Part shown: positions 29,635 to 38,769 of the stretch, one piece after another
How the letters are laid out: every line of letters begins with the position of its first letter
How positions within the stretch are numbered: position 1 is the first letter of the stretch
Source of the DNA: Bradyrhizobium sp. ISRA430
GTDB taxonomy: Bacteria; Pseudomonadota; Alphaproteobacteria; Rhizobiales; Xanthobacteraceae
Length of the DNA: 64,000 nt
Direction of reading: 5' to 3'
NCBI RefSeq assembly: GCF_029909975.1
Contig: NZ_CP094516.1
Location: 4,278,001 to 4,342,000 of the forward strand
Notes under the pieces: model-generated
The model's input: the letters and a program-made list of their open reading frames with translations, nothing else
The model's database searches: none
Told to the model about the DNA's origin: nothing
Made by a program: the position numbers and the translations under genes

Positions 29635-30229
29635 TGGAGCCTCGATCACGCGCGTGCAGCCAAAGCGACCGAATGCGGGAAGATCCGTCGGCGCACTGAC
29701 GCCGCCCATGATCTGTCGTCTTCGCGAACGCCGTGGCGAAGCCCCTTGCAATCGCCGCTCGGTCGAGGGACTTCTCAGTCCGGCCGCGGGCTGCAGCGTC
29801 TGCTTTTGACAATTGTCCGCCGGCTGCTTTGGTTCCCCCTTGGAGGATTCGCGATCGGGCGAGGCCGCCGCAATAGTTTGATTGACCCCACCTGAGGAAC
29901 GCGGTGAACGCGCTCATGAATTCGCCCGCCATGCTCGCGCCGCGTGCCGTTGACGTCCGGACCAGGGGCGCTCGTGGCTTCCTCTGGACTGATATAGATG
30001 TCCGGCAATGGCGGCGGTTTCGTCGTCCCGCTTGTGCATCGAAACACTGTGCACCCCTCCCGATCAGCTACCGCCGCAACCGAAGTGATCAGCGCAAGCT
30101 GCTCCTCGTCGTAGATCGGTGAAGCAGCAATAGTGATATTGTCGATCAAGGGCTGCGATCACCTGATGAGAGCAAATCCGCGGAACTGGAATCTGACACC
30201 GATCGTCTTGCGACGCTCGTCTCGAAGCA
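29635..30229. other. Intergenic stretch without a convincing gene
   Basis: About 600 bp between the L-lactate dehydrogenase homologue and a frameshifted gene. A possible small protein on the minus strand from TTG 30149 (about 80 residues before it turns basic and repetitive, with ISPEEATSAPGPDV) has no ribosome site or family; I do not call it. Confidence 0.4.
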
Positions 30230-30660
30230 TTATTCGTCCTGATCGCGGTGATACTCGTTGCGCTGAAGTATACGAAAACCGAACCAACCCCAATTGACGC
30301 AGTGGCGCTGGATGAGACTATGGTCGTTGAGATCCATCGCTTCCACAAGATCCATCTGTTCGCCTTTGCCGGCATCGCGCGGATATTCCCAGACCCGTCG
30401 CTTGCCATCGGTGAGGTATCCAGTTCGATAATACTGGCGCACCGGAGGCTTTCGGATCGCAAGGGGGTCGAACAGGGGCTGCATCTCCTTGTGCCCACGC
30501 AGATACCCTCTTTCGATGCCCAACAGATGCGGTACAGGTGGGCTTTCGAACCAGACCATCCTCGGCATAAAGTGCAAGGAGGCCACCCGCATCGTCGTGA
30601 GATAGCGCATCATTCCAGGCAAAGTACATCCGTTCGACCGGCGTCGTAGGCTGTGACTAA
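30230..30660 (-). pseudogene. SnoaL/NTF2-like protein, frameshifted
   Basis: The first part (ERMYFAWNDALSHDDAGGLL then ALYAEDG) reads in one frame and ends at about 30560. The rest (FESPPVPHLLGIERGYLRGH, RQYYRTGYLTDGKRRVWEYPR, NWGWFGFRILQRNEYHRD) continues in the next frame to the stop at 30230. Together they make a single NTF2-like alpha+beta domain of about 140 residues, a fold used by small hydrolases and isomerases. An in-frame TAG precedes the first part and no good start remains. Single-base disruption near 30558. Confidence 0.7.
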
Positions 30661-30716
30661 ATTCCTCGGCAGTGCTCGGTCGCCCCCTTTCCTGCAATTG
30701 ACCACGAGGTTAGCTG

Positions 30717-31322
30717 TTAGAAGTCGCCTTCCCGGACGTAAGGCTGGGCCCACAGAGTTGCCTGGAGGATCATCGATTTCCACCAGGCATCATACATCCG
30801 GTTAACGATATCGGGAGGATGTCCGTTCTTGGCCAGGAACGGCCTCATCGGCACGATGATCGTCGCGCAGAATGCGAGCAGGTCGCGCGCGCGGATGTGG
30901 CCCAGCGTGTGTCCGTGGTCCGTCTTGTTCTTCTTGGAGCGATGATGTCTCAGTCCGATTTCGTACTGATAGTCGAGCCAAGCTTGGTCATATTTGGCCC
31001 GGGCCGTGTCGATCACCCATTGGCCAAATCTCCGTGCGACTGCCTTTGCATACTCCGCGTCGACTTCGTGCGTTTTTGGATCTTCGTCATAAGCGCGAAG
31101 ATGGGGGTGATCGAAGATGACGCCACGCCAGACTTTGAGCAAATCTTCAACCTGGTCGGCGAGGATACGCTCTGACATGCGCAGGTAAACAACGTCCTCC
31201 TCCGAAAACAGAGCCGATTTCTTCAACTCTTCCCATTCCTCGAGGGAGATCGGCGATTTGGCCACCTTGTCGGTTCCGTAATCATAACCCGGGATCTTCT
31301 GTTGTTTGCCTGGGGCATCCAT
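30717..31322 (-). CDS. Protoglobin
   Basis: A 201-residue single-domain haem protein of the globin-coupled-sensor lineage, without an attached signalling domain. Seen: IPGYDYGTDKVAKSP near the N-terminus, FSEEDVVYLRMSERIL, RRFGQWVIDTARAKYDQAWL, LRHHRSKKN (His126 the likely proximal haem ligand), and the C-terminal LWAQPYVREGDF. Protoglobins bind O2, CO and NO. By memory alignment to Methanosarcina protoglobin, the distal Tyr after Trp (WYG) is Arg here (WRG, residues 65-67), which could change ligand preference. Start at ATG 31322 matches the family N-terminus. Confidence 0.92.
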   Translation of the reverse strand: MDAPGKQQKIPGYDYGTDKVAKSPISLEEWEELKKSALFSEEDVVYLRMSERILADQVEDLLKVWRGVIFDHPHLRAYDEDPKTHEVDAEYAKAVARRFGQWVIDTARAKYDQAWLDYQYEIGLRHHRSKKNKTDHGHTLGHIRARDLLAFCATIIVPMRPFLAKNGHPPDIVNRMYDAWWKSMILQATLWAQPYVREGDF

Positions 31323-31605
31323 CGTTGATCCTCCTTGTTGTTCGACGGAACGATACACGATTGCCCCAGCCATTCCTTTTCGGGCTCTTCGACCCGAATT
31401 GCAGCGACAGAGATGCCACGTCTCCGGCGGATCAGGTTTTTGGCAAAAGCCTCGATGCAGGCCGCCATGTGCGGGCCGAACGCCCGGAGGTTCGGGACGT
31501 TGCAAAGGAGCGGCCATCAAAACGGGATACGTGATCTCCAACTGATGCAGGCCTCCAATTTGGAGCGGCCTTGCCCGAGCCGTTTTGAGTTAGCCCGCAT
31601 CAGGA
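31323..31605. other. Divergent intergenic region
   Basis: Separates the protoglobin from the ThDP enzyme. Apart from the stress-type promoter that follows at 31606 and a scatter of frame-open stretches with no codon pattern, I see no gene or repeat here. Confidence 0.4.
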
Positions 31606-31630
31606 GGAACAGGTTGAGGCGATCCATGTT
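31606..31630 (+). promoter_or_regulatory. Possible EcfG-type promoter of the second ThDP enzyme
   Basis: GGAAC (31606-31610), 17 bp, GTT (31628-31630). The gene starts at 31812, so a leader of about 175 bases would follow; for that reason less certain. Confidence 0.4.
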
Positions 31631-31811
31631 GGGTACGGGTGTCGCGGTTGTCAGGCGCACCTGGCTATTCAGGCACGATTCGAATGCCCACTGGGCCAGA
31701 CCTGAAGATCGACTACCATCTTTGAAGCGACACACCCAATGGAGGATACTCGAATCGCGAGGTGGCGGGCGATGTTGGAAACGCAGCTTTTTGAGGGCCT
31801 GTGATTCTGTG

Positions 31812-33536
31812 ATGATGGCTAATACGTCGCGTACTCTCGTCGATGTTGTCGCCGATGGACTCGTGCGCCATGGCGTTGAGTTCATTCTGGGACAGAGCGT
31901 GCCGACCGCGTTAGTGCTGGCCTGCGAAGATCGCGGTATCCGCAACATCACCTATCGCCAGGAGAATGCCGGCGGAGCGATTGCCGACGGGTTCGCGCGC
32001 GTCTCCGGCCGCGTGCCGGTCATGATCTGCCAAAATGGTCCCGCTGCGGCACTCGCCGTCGCCCCGTTTGCTGAAGCCATGAAGGCAGGAATACCCATCA
32101 TCGCCATCATGCAGGAAGTGGACCGGTCGCACATCGGCAAGAACGCTTTTCAGGAATATGATCACAAGGCGTTGTTGGGACCGGTGACCAAGTGGTTTCA
32201 TCTCGTCGAAAGCGTTGATGGCATTGAAGATCATCTCGATCGGGCCTTCATCGCTGCCACGACCGGCAAGCCGGGCCCGGCTTGCCTTATGCTTCCCGTC
32301 GATCTGCACAAGGCGCATCTGGACGACGGCCGACATCGCAAGATGCGGTTCGGCACCTGGCCGCTCGACCGACCACGCCCCGACGATGGTATCATCCGCG
32401 AGGCGGCGCGGCTCATCGACTGCGCTCGCCTCCCCATCGTGATCGCTGGCGGCGGGGTGCACGGATCAAATGCGTGTGAGGCGCTGCTTCGCTTTGCCGA
32501 AAAAGCTGCTGTTCCTGTCGCGACGACCAGCATGGGCAAGGGCGCGATTCCCGAAACGCATCCCCTCGCCATGGGCGTCATCGGCAATCTCACCGGCCCG
32601 GCTGGGCTTGGCAGGCAGATCAAGCCGCTCGTAAAGCAAGCTGATGTCGTGCTGCTCGTCGGCAATCGCACCAACGAGGACGGCACCGACCGCTGGTCGC
32701 TGATCCCGGACAGCGCGTGTGTCCTCCACATCGATATCGACCCGCAGGAGATTGGCCGCAACTACGAAGCAGTGCGTCTACTCGGCGACGCCCGCGCGAC
32801 GCTCGATGCGCTCACTGATGCGCTCGGCTGCCACGCGAGAGATCGACAATCGATCGAGCGTCGCGTTGCCGATGCTTGGGCAGCATTCGAGCGCGAACGC
32901 GCGCCGCTCCTGGCGGACACCGAGCCCATTCGCGCCGAGCGCGTCCTCAGTGCGATCCAGAAGCGCTTGGGCCCCGAGACGGTGATAGCCGCGGACGCGA
33001 GTTACTCCTCGAGTTGGGTTGCGGGCCAGCTTCGAACAAATCACCCCACAACGCGCGTGATTTCGCCTCGGAGCCTTGCGGGACTCGGCTGGGGCTTGCC
33101 GCTCGCGCTCGGCGCAAAGCTGGCACGCCAAAATGGAGAGGTCATCGTTGTGGTTGGCGACGGCGGATTTGGGCATGCCTGGGCCGAGCTGGAAACCGCC
33201 GTGCGGACCGGCATACGTGTGACCGTCGTGGTGCTCAACAACGGTGTGCTCGGCTATCAAAAAGATGCCGAAACAGCCAAATTCGGTCGTTACACCAGTG
33301 CCGGTCATCTGGACCGTGTCGATCACGCCGCGATTGCGCGTGCCTGCGGTGGCTATGGCGAATTGGTCGAGCACGCGCGGGACCTCGATGCGGCATTCGA
33401 TCGCGCAGCCAGGTCCGACACCGTGGCTTTGCTCGACGTATTGACCGATCCTGGCAGTCATCCGCCGATCGCGCTCTACGATGGAACGTTAGATCGGTTG
33501 CAGAAGGGACGCGTGATCCAAGATCCGGTGCCGTAG
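31812..33536 (+). CDS. ThDP-dependent enzyme, acetolactate synthase large-subunit-like
   Basis: 574 residues. ThDP glutamate in ITYRQENAGGAIADGFARVSG, a Rossmann-like middle domain (PIVIAGGGVHGSNACEALL; VVLLVGNRTNEDGTDRW), and ThDP/Mg motif GDGGFGHAWAELETAVRTG with NNGVLG. It resembles catalytic subunits of the acetolactate synthase / benzoylformate decarboxylase superfamily, but no regulatory subunit is next to it, so a catabolic role on another 2-oxoacid is likely. Two adjacent ATGs (31812, 31815) can start it. Followed by a damaged aconitase gene. Confidence 0.85.
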   Translation: MMANTSRTLVDVVADGLVRHGVEFILGQSVPTALVLACEDRGIRNITYRQENAGGAIADGFARVSGRVPVMICQNGPAAALAVAPFAEAMKAGIPIIAIMQEVDRSHIGKNAFQEYDHKALLGPVTKWFHLVESVDGIEDHLDRAFIAATTGKPGPACLMLPVDLHKAHLDDGRHRKMRFGTWPLDRPRPDDGIIREAARLIDCARLPIVIAGGGVHGSNACEALLRFAEKAAVPVATTSMGKGAIPETHPLAMGVIGNLTGPAGLGRQIKPLVKQADVVLLVGNRTNEDGTDRWSLIPDSACVLHIDIDPQEIGRNYEAVRLLGDARATLDALTDALGCHARDRQSIERRVADAWAAFERERAPLLADTEPIRAERVLSAIQKRLGPETVIAADASYSSSWVAGQLRTNHPTTRVISPRSLAGLGWGLPLALGAKLARQNGEVIVVVGDGGFGHAWAELETAVRTGIRVTVVVLNNGVLGYQKDAETAKFGRYTSAGHLDRVDHAAIARACGGYGELVEHARDLDAAFDRAARSDTVALLDVLTDPGSHPPIALYDGTLDRLQKGRVIQDPVP

Positions 33537-33676
33537 AGCATTGCTTGGCCCGGATGCACACCCGAGGAACCGACAGGCACGGCATGCTTTAGCGAACTGA
33601 GCTATTGGTCTGATCGAGAACTTCTCCGGCACAGCTACGCGATCATGACTTCCAATAAAATTCGGAGGCAGCTCCG

Positions 33677-34296
33677 ATGACCGACAATTTGACGCGTCAG
33701 CTTATTGCGGCGCATCTCGTCAATGGCAACATGCGCTCGGGTCATGAGATCGCTCTCAAGGTCGACCAGGTGCTGATGCACGATGCCAATGGTGCACTTT
33801 GTGCGCTCCCGAGGCCATGGGCGTTGACCGCGTCCATGTTGAAACCGCGGTCGCCTATATTGACCACCTTGTCGTCGAGGGCGACAGCAGGAACGCTGAC
33901 GATCATCTCATGCTCGAGAGCGCAGCCCGCAGCTATGGCATGTGGTTCTCGCGAAGCGGCAATGGCATCAGCCATCCCGTCCATCAGCAGTGCTTCGGCA
34001 TCCCGGGCAAAACGTTGGTCGGCGCGGACTCACATACACCGGCTGCAGGCGCGATCGGCATGCTCGCGATCGGCGCGGGCGGCCTCTCTGTCTCTCTGGC
34101 GCTGGCTGGCGAGCCGTTCCATATACCGATGCCGGAGATCTGGGGAATTCGCTTGACAGGCGCGCTTCCGGATTGGATCAGCGCCAAGGACGTCATCCTC
34201 GAGCTCCTGCGCCGTCACGACGTATCGGGCGGCAATGGGCGGATCGTCGAGTATCACGGTCCCGGAGTGTCATTCGGCCCTTTAATTGCGGTTTGA
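33677..34296 (+). pseudogene. Aconitase-family hydratase, frameshifted and 3'-truncated
   Basis: Starts well at ATG 33677 (MTDNLTRQLIAAHLVNGNM; AGGCAGC upstream is a poor site). It reads to GALCAL, then shifts frame near 33812 to EAMGVDRVHVETAVAYIDHL and on through GKTLVGADSHTPAAGAIGML and ILELLRRHDVSGGNGRIVEY. Similarity ends at HGPG (about 34267), and eleven unrelated codons lead to a stop. A full aconitase has 650-890 residues, so about two thirds is gone. The break is next to the IS110 element, which probably removed the 3' part. Confidence 0.83.
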
Positions 34297-34615
34297 TGTC
34301 AAGTGGTGTCTCCTTTCTTGAAGGCGGTAGCGCTCGACCTGTCGGAGCCCGCCATTGCGTAGACAGGGCGAGCGCGGGTGATGACGATGCCAGTCCGGTT
34401 GCGGTTTGGCGTCGTTGGGTCTGATGCCATCGCTGGGGTCATGGTCCTTTCCGAGGTCGCGCAGCGCCTCATGATGATGTCCGGGGCGGACGCCTCAACG
34501 TCTGCAGCAGGGTACGGTCGAGCCGCCACCAGCCGAATGAACGAGGTCGTCACAACCACCGTCCCAGCGGGACATCGCTAGTCCGGCGAACCGGACCAGG
34601 AGCTAATAAATAGGA
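34297..34615. other. Non-coding or element-derived sequence between aconitase remnant and IS110 transposase
   Basis: About 320 bp with frames open on both strands but no recognisable protein. It may hold the right end of the IS110 element or a fragment of another insertion; the exact element boundary is not visible. Confidence 0.35.
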
Positions 34616-35644
34616 TCAGGCTTCCTTCGCCTGCCCCCAATGGAACGGTGTGCCATCGACCCAGACGCAGTGGAGGATCACGGCGATCTTGCGGGCGATG
34701 GCGACTTTTGCCTTTCTCATGCCAATTCGCTTGGCAAGCTTTATTCCCCAAGCCTTGAGAGAAGACCATTTCTTGGTCCGATAAAGCAGCACCGTCGCCG
34801 CCTCGAACAGGTAAGTCCGGAGCAGACGGTCGCCCCATCGGGATATCTTGCCATTGATGTCCGTTTCGCCAGATTGGCTGCGCCGCGGTGTAAGACCCAG
34901 ATAGGCGCCGACGCTTGATGCCGATCGGAAGCGCGATGGATCATCGCTCGTATGGCGGAACGTCAAGGCAGTCACCACGCCAACACCAGGAACCGTCATT
35001 AGGCGACGCGTCGTCTCATCCGACTTCGCCAACTGGCGGACTTCGTTGTCGAATGTGCCTTGTTGCTTGCAGATCTGCTCATGGATCGACAGAAGCGGCG
35101 CGATCGCACTGAGGAGCTGATGATCTTCACCCAATAGCTCCCGAACCTGATTGCGGAATTGCAGTCCGATCGCACGGGGGAACAGCAAGCCGTATTCTTT
35201 GATGAGACAGCGGACCTGGTTCTCGATATCTCGACGAATGGCTACGAGCCGGGATCTCGCCACGAGTATCGCACGGATCTTCTGACTTTCCTCGCTCTTG
35301 ACCTTGACTTCTCGATACCAGCCAACCCGTACCAGTTCGGCCAGGCCTCGAGCATCGTTCTGATCGCTTTTGTTCATGCGCACTGACAAAGCCGCGTGCG
35401 CATGCCGAGCGTCGATACAGACCACTGGAAGATCGACCCTACGAAGCTCGTGCCACAGCCAACTCGCCATCGCCCCGGTCTCAAAACCAATGCGCTCGGC
35501 GTGTGGAGCTCGCTTGCGAAGCAGTGCCGTGAGCGCCCCGGGGTCGGACTTGGCCTTTCCCTCGAACAAGACCTGACCTACCTCGTCGACCACACATACT
35601 GACGTTTCTTTCTGCGAGACATCCAGCCCAACAAATTGCTTCAT
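34616..35644 (-). CDS. IS110 family transposase (DEDD RuvC-like recombinase)
   Basis: 342 residues, intact. N-terminal DEDD domain with [23 protein letters not shown] and [15 protein letters not shown]-terminal Tnp20 domain with [12 protein letters not shown] and [19 protein letters not shown], where the serine of the SASS segment is the expected nucleophile. IS110 recombinases cut and join without target duplications and are guided by a bridge RNA transcribed from an end of the element. Full length suggests a recently active element. Confidence 0.95.
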   Translation of the reverse strand: MKQFVGLDVSQKETSVCVVDEVGQVLFEGKAKSDPGALTALLRKRAPHAERIGFETGAMASWLWHELRRVDLPVVCIDARHAHAALSVRMNKSDQNDARGLAELVRVGWYREVKVKSEESQKIRAILVARSRLVAIRRDIENQVRCLIKEYGLLFPRAIGLQFRNQVRELLGEDHQLLSAIAPLLSIHEQICKQQGTFDNEVRQLAKSDETTRRLMTVPGVGVVTALTFRHTSDDPSRFRSASSVGAYLGLTPRRSQSGETDINGKISRWGDRLLRTYLFEAATVLLYRTKKWSSLKAWGIKLAKRIGMRKAKVAIARKIAVILHCVWVDGTPFHWGQAKEA

Positions 35645-35740
35645 AGCCCCTCCGATTCGTAAGATTGCGGAAGGCTTGAAGATAGCGGACCTTTCGTGCC
35701 GCGGGCGCCGACCGCAATTACGTCATCGTCTGCAATATGA

Positions 35741-35835
35741 CCCCCTGAGCCGGGGGATCGGCGTCCAAAATTTGGACGCCGATTGACACGGTAGTGGGAT
35801 CAGGGGCGCGATTGATGTCCGCGCGAGAGCGGACA
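35741..35835 (-). ncRNA. Hairpin cluster upstream of the IS110 transposase, candidate bridge-RNA leader
   Basis: Three strong hairpins lie 97-191 bp before the transposase start. They are CCCCC/GGGGG around TGAGCC (35741-35756), a 13-bp palindrome centred on 35770 (35757-35783), and a 7-bp stem around GCGAGA (35816-35835). In the IS110 group the bridge RNA comes from the non-coding region before the recombinase. The match is by position and structure only; the sequence could also belong to a neighbouring element. Confidence 0.35.
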
Positions 35836-35948
35836 CTATAGGGGTCCGAATCGGAATCACAAGCCGACATGGCTTACGTGCTAAGTCGCCAGCTTTGCGC
35901 CGTGGCATCGGCAAATCACAAGCTTGGCCGGTGAGTCAAAGTTCTGGT

Positions 35949-36236
35949 TCAACCTTCTAGATTTGTCTCTACTTTCCTGGCGGCACGCTTTACGGCGCCG
36001 GCCGCTCTCTTGGCCGCGCGCTTTGAAGCTTCACTCGAGTACCTGGCCGCACGCTTTACGCCACCGGCCGCTTTTTTTGCCGCACGCTTTACCGCTCCAG
36101 TTGCAGTTCCAGCCGAGTACTTGGCCGCACGCTTTACGGCGCGGGCCGAACGACGAGCCTTCTTCGCCGGATGGCGCACGAGGCGCCGGACTTGCGTGCG
36201 GCCTCGGGCGGTCTGCTTTTTCGCCTTTTTCGCCAT
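35949..36236 (-). CDS. Histone H1-like Lys/Ala-rich DNA-binding protein
   Basis: 95 residues made of short repeats on the theme AVKRAAKKAAGGVKRAA, with Lys, Arg and Ala as most of the sequence and no acidic region until the last residues (VETNLEG). This composition is that of bacterial H1/AlgP-like tails that wrap or condense DNA. ATG 36236 has AGGAGG eight bases upstream. Family assignment rests on composition only. Confidence 0.75.
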   Translation of the reverse strand: MAKKAKKQTARGRTQVRRLVRHPAKKARRSARAVKRAAKYSAGTATGAVKRAAKKAAGGVKRAARYSSEASKRAAKRAAGAVKRAARKVETNLEG

Positions 36237-36535
36237 TGCTGATCCTCCTACTTGAGGATAATGCGAATACTTGAGGATAATACGAAGTCGCGCAGCGTGG
36301 TTCCTAAAATCGGAACAAAGAGCAAGCGCGTGTAAAGTATGCGTTCTTTATCAGAAACCAGCCGAGGACCGGTTTTGGTCCAAAAGTCGGCATGCTCTAG
36401 AAGAAGATTTCGGCTCAGCCCAAAAGTCGACATGTGCGCTTTTGTGTGCACTCCCGTACAGGTTCGGATCAATTCGTGGCTCGGCGTAGGCCTGCAGCAG
36501 ATTCTTGATACCCTGATTGGGCTGCAGCGATGCGA
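36237..36535. other. Leader region with a 19-bp tandem repeat
   Basis: Directly upstream of the histone-like gene a unit CTTGAGGATAATGCGAATA is followed by a near copy CTTGAGGATAATACGAAGT (36251-36288). A GTTCC-N7-GGAAC inverted repeat sits at 36300-36316, but its minus-strand GGAAC lacks a clear -10 partner. Confidence 0.45.
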
Positions 36536-36742
36536 TCACCGATCATGGTTGGGGATCCATTCCTCCGCGGTTGAATCCCAATGATGGGTGTCGTCGAAGT
36601 GTTTCCAGAGTGGCTGCCTTGGTTCGCTTTCACCCTTCTGTCCTTTTGCATTCAATGTGCTGAGTTGAACGACCAGTGCCCCAGCCATCATCACCCATTC
36701 GCGAGCCTTATTTCCGGGGTTCCATTTGGTTGTCGCGAACAT
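36536..36742 (-). CDS. Small protein of unknown function
   Basis: 68 residues, hydrophilic, with ATKWNPGNKAREWVMMAGALV at the start and Trp/His-rich end (WKHFDDTHHWDSTAEEWIP). GGAGGAG eight bases before ATG 36742 is the main support. No family recognised. Confidence 0.5.
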   Translation of the reverse strand: MFATTKWNPGNKAREWVMMAGALVVQLSTLNAKGQKGESEPRQPLWKHFDDTHHWDSTAEEWIPNHDR

Positions 36743-37932
36743 CGGATGTCTCCTCCAGAGTAAGAAGCCTTCGTCATCTTAGCATAGCAGGAACATTGGG
36801 ATGTAAGGTACTTCACAGCAAGCCAACATCTTCGATACAACCTGCGGCGATCCTCGCACGGGTCTGGCGGGGCTGAGCGTCCCTCGATCATATCCTCTCT
36901 ATCACAATGACCAGACATCATTGGCGAGACGGTAGATCCGCGAACCGGTGACTTGGCGGCCCTGTACATCTCTAAACGACACCGACACGTAGGATTGAGC
37001 GGTTCTACGCTCCGCAACGAGCTGGGGCGCTTAGTCTGCCTGCAGTGGACACTGCTGATCGAGGGTTCGGACGGCAGGGGCCGCAATAGCTCCAACGGCC
37101 TTGGCGGTCTCGAGAAACTCCGCGGTCGTAAACCAAAGGTTAGTGACACCGACGTTCTCAAGATCGTGGATTGTATATTCGCCACCACGATAGGCGTAGT
37201 GACGCGTTTCGCCTGCGGCGTAGGTTGCTTCTTACGACGGGTCCGTCCTCCCTGTATATTCGTGCGCGACCCGCCATGTTGGCAGTCCCGAAATAGTCTA
37301 GCACCTGCCGATGAAATCCGATGTGCTCGCCGGGGTAGGATGCACCCAAGGACTTTGAACCCAAAGCTCCTTCGCCCGACAGAACCTGTCCCAGGGGTAA
37401 GCGGACGTTTCATGCGTTTGAAGACACTCACGTCGCATTTCCTTACCTGCATCGTGAGCCTCGCCGGTCTGATTAGAGCGCAGCAAGCATTTTCCTACCA
37501 GGCAGATGTTAGCGCGAAAGCCGCCATAGTTGTCGATCAAGTTGCCAATCGAGCGGTCAAAGGTGACAAGCTGCCTGCTATGCGAGCGCGGCCTAACGCT
37601 CAAAATGGATTACTCGTGCCAAAATCGCGCTTCGGCGCGAATTGCAAGCCGCCGATTGACGTCGTGGGACGCTGTTTCGCCGACGCGAGATTGAACCAGA
37701 GCATAGCCTGAGCAGAACCGAATTCCCCTCCGTTCGTTATGCTGTGACCCACCGGCCCGCCGCGGCCGGGTGAATTAGGGATTTGTCCGTTTCAGCGTTT
37801 CACCGGATCTACGGGCGCTGACCTTGAGATGTCGCGCAACGGGATTTTCATTGCGAGGCCCGCAGCAAGAACCCGCAGGCGGCGTCACAAACCTGTGGCA
37901 TGGCCATTGCACAGTCGAGATCAATTGGGATT
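36743..37932. other. Accessory stretch with no intact gene
   Basis: About 1.2 kb. Both strands hold long open frames with unbiased composition, which I read as non-coding. A piece on the minus strand, about 37364-37170 (GEHIGFHRQVLDYFGTANMA), looks more protein-like and may be a fragment of an unrecognised gene. Confidence 0.4.
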
Positions 37933-37959
37933 TCAGCGCTCAGTTTGAGAAGAAAATGC

Positions 37960-38360
37960 CGCCGGGGACCTGTATTTCGAGCCCAGCAGCGTTCTATTTT
38001 CGAAACTAATGAGACAGCCGACAACGTCAACCTTCGGTTCCTTAACCGGCTTAGTGAGCTTGGTCTTCGAGCTCACCACCGTATCAAGAGCATTCCTAAT
38101 TTGACGGGAGGTGGCCCTGCTCCAACCAGTTCCGACCTTCCCAATGTAGCGCAGTTCTTTCCCTTCTTTCTTGCCAAGGTAGAGCGCGGCAACGCCTGTA
38201 GGGTCTTTGATGAAGCCGACGACGGGAAACTTCTCGCGCTGGACGGTCTTCACCTTGAGCCAGGCTTCGGTCCTGTCAGAACGGTACGGCGCGTCGGCGC
38301 GCTTGGAGACAATGCCTTCATAATTGAGCTTGTTGGCATGCTCGGACAGCGCGTGGCAAA
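37960..38360 (-). pseudogene. DNA ligase D remnant (ATP-dependent ligase C-terminal part)
   Basis: A minus-strand frame contains LNYEGIVSKRADAPYR, EAWLKVKTVQREKFPVVGF and LYLGKKEGKELRYIGKVGTG, which are the KYEGIVSKR-type nucleotidyltransferase motif V and the start of the OB fold of LigD, the NHEJ ligase. Nothing before it matches the upstream ligase half, and the frame runs into unrelated sequence at both ends. A fragment of a dispersed ligD gene copy. Confidence 0.7.
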
Positions 38361-38664
38361 GCCTACCCGCATTTTCTCCAGGAGTCGCTAAAACTCGGGG
38401 TGTAACAGCGTTGCTACGGCTCGGACCAACGCTGTGGGCCTTGTTGAGGAAGGACTCGCTATCGCCAAGGGCATCGAGCAGGCGCTCCGTCTGTTGGCTG
38501 CCATCCCGTCCCTCAGCCACGCGAAGAGAGCCCTCGTGTTCGCCTTCGGTTTCTCGGACGGTGCCAAACCAGCCGATTTCTCGCCAGAGCGCGTCCGCAT
38601 CTCTGTTGACGCAAGCGGCTTCGACTATCGAGGGTTCCTCTTCATGGTCACCAGTCTCATCTTT

Positions 38665-38689
38665 GGAACGCGCAACCACCGCATCCGTT
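38665..38689 (+). promoter_or_regulatory. EcfG-type stress promoter of the CBS protein
   Basis: GGAAC (38665-38669), 16 bp, CGTT (38686-38689): full consensus, 80 bp before the start codon. Confidence 0.68.
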
Positions 38690-38769
38690 GAGATTGCATT
38701 GACCCGTCAATCGAAAAAGCCCTCGCTTTAAGCGAGACTTACCGGCGATGCGCGGCATAGGAGGTGACC

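Larger units (their letters stand above)
34268..35900. mobile_element. IS110-type insertion, approximate extent
   Basis: The inner part is certain (transposase). The outer limits are inferred: left from where aconitase similarity stops, right from where the hairpin-rich leader ends. IS110 elements lack obvious inverted repeats, so the ends cannot be fixed by eye. Confidence 0.5.

Noticed and set aside
35741..35783. Origin of replication or partition site
   Set aside because: The palindromes sit in the leader of a transposase and no replication or partition genes are near.
36953..37711. A 252-codon frame in the accessory gap
   Set aside because: No codon bias, no ribosome site and no homology; conflicts with equally long frames on the other strand.
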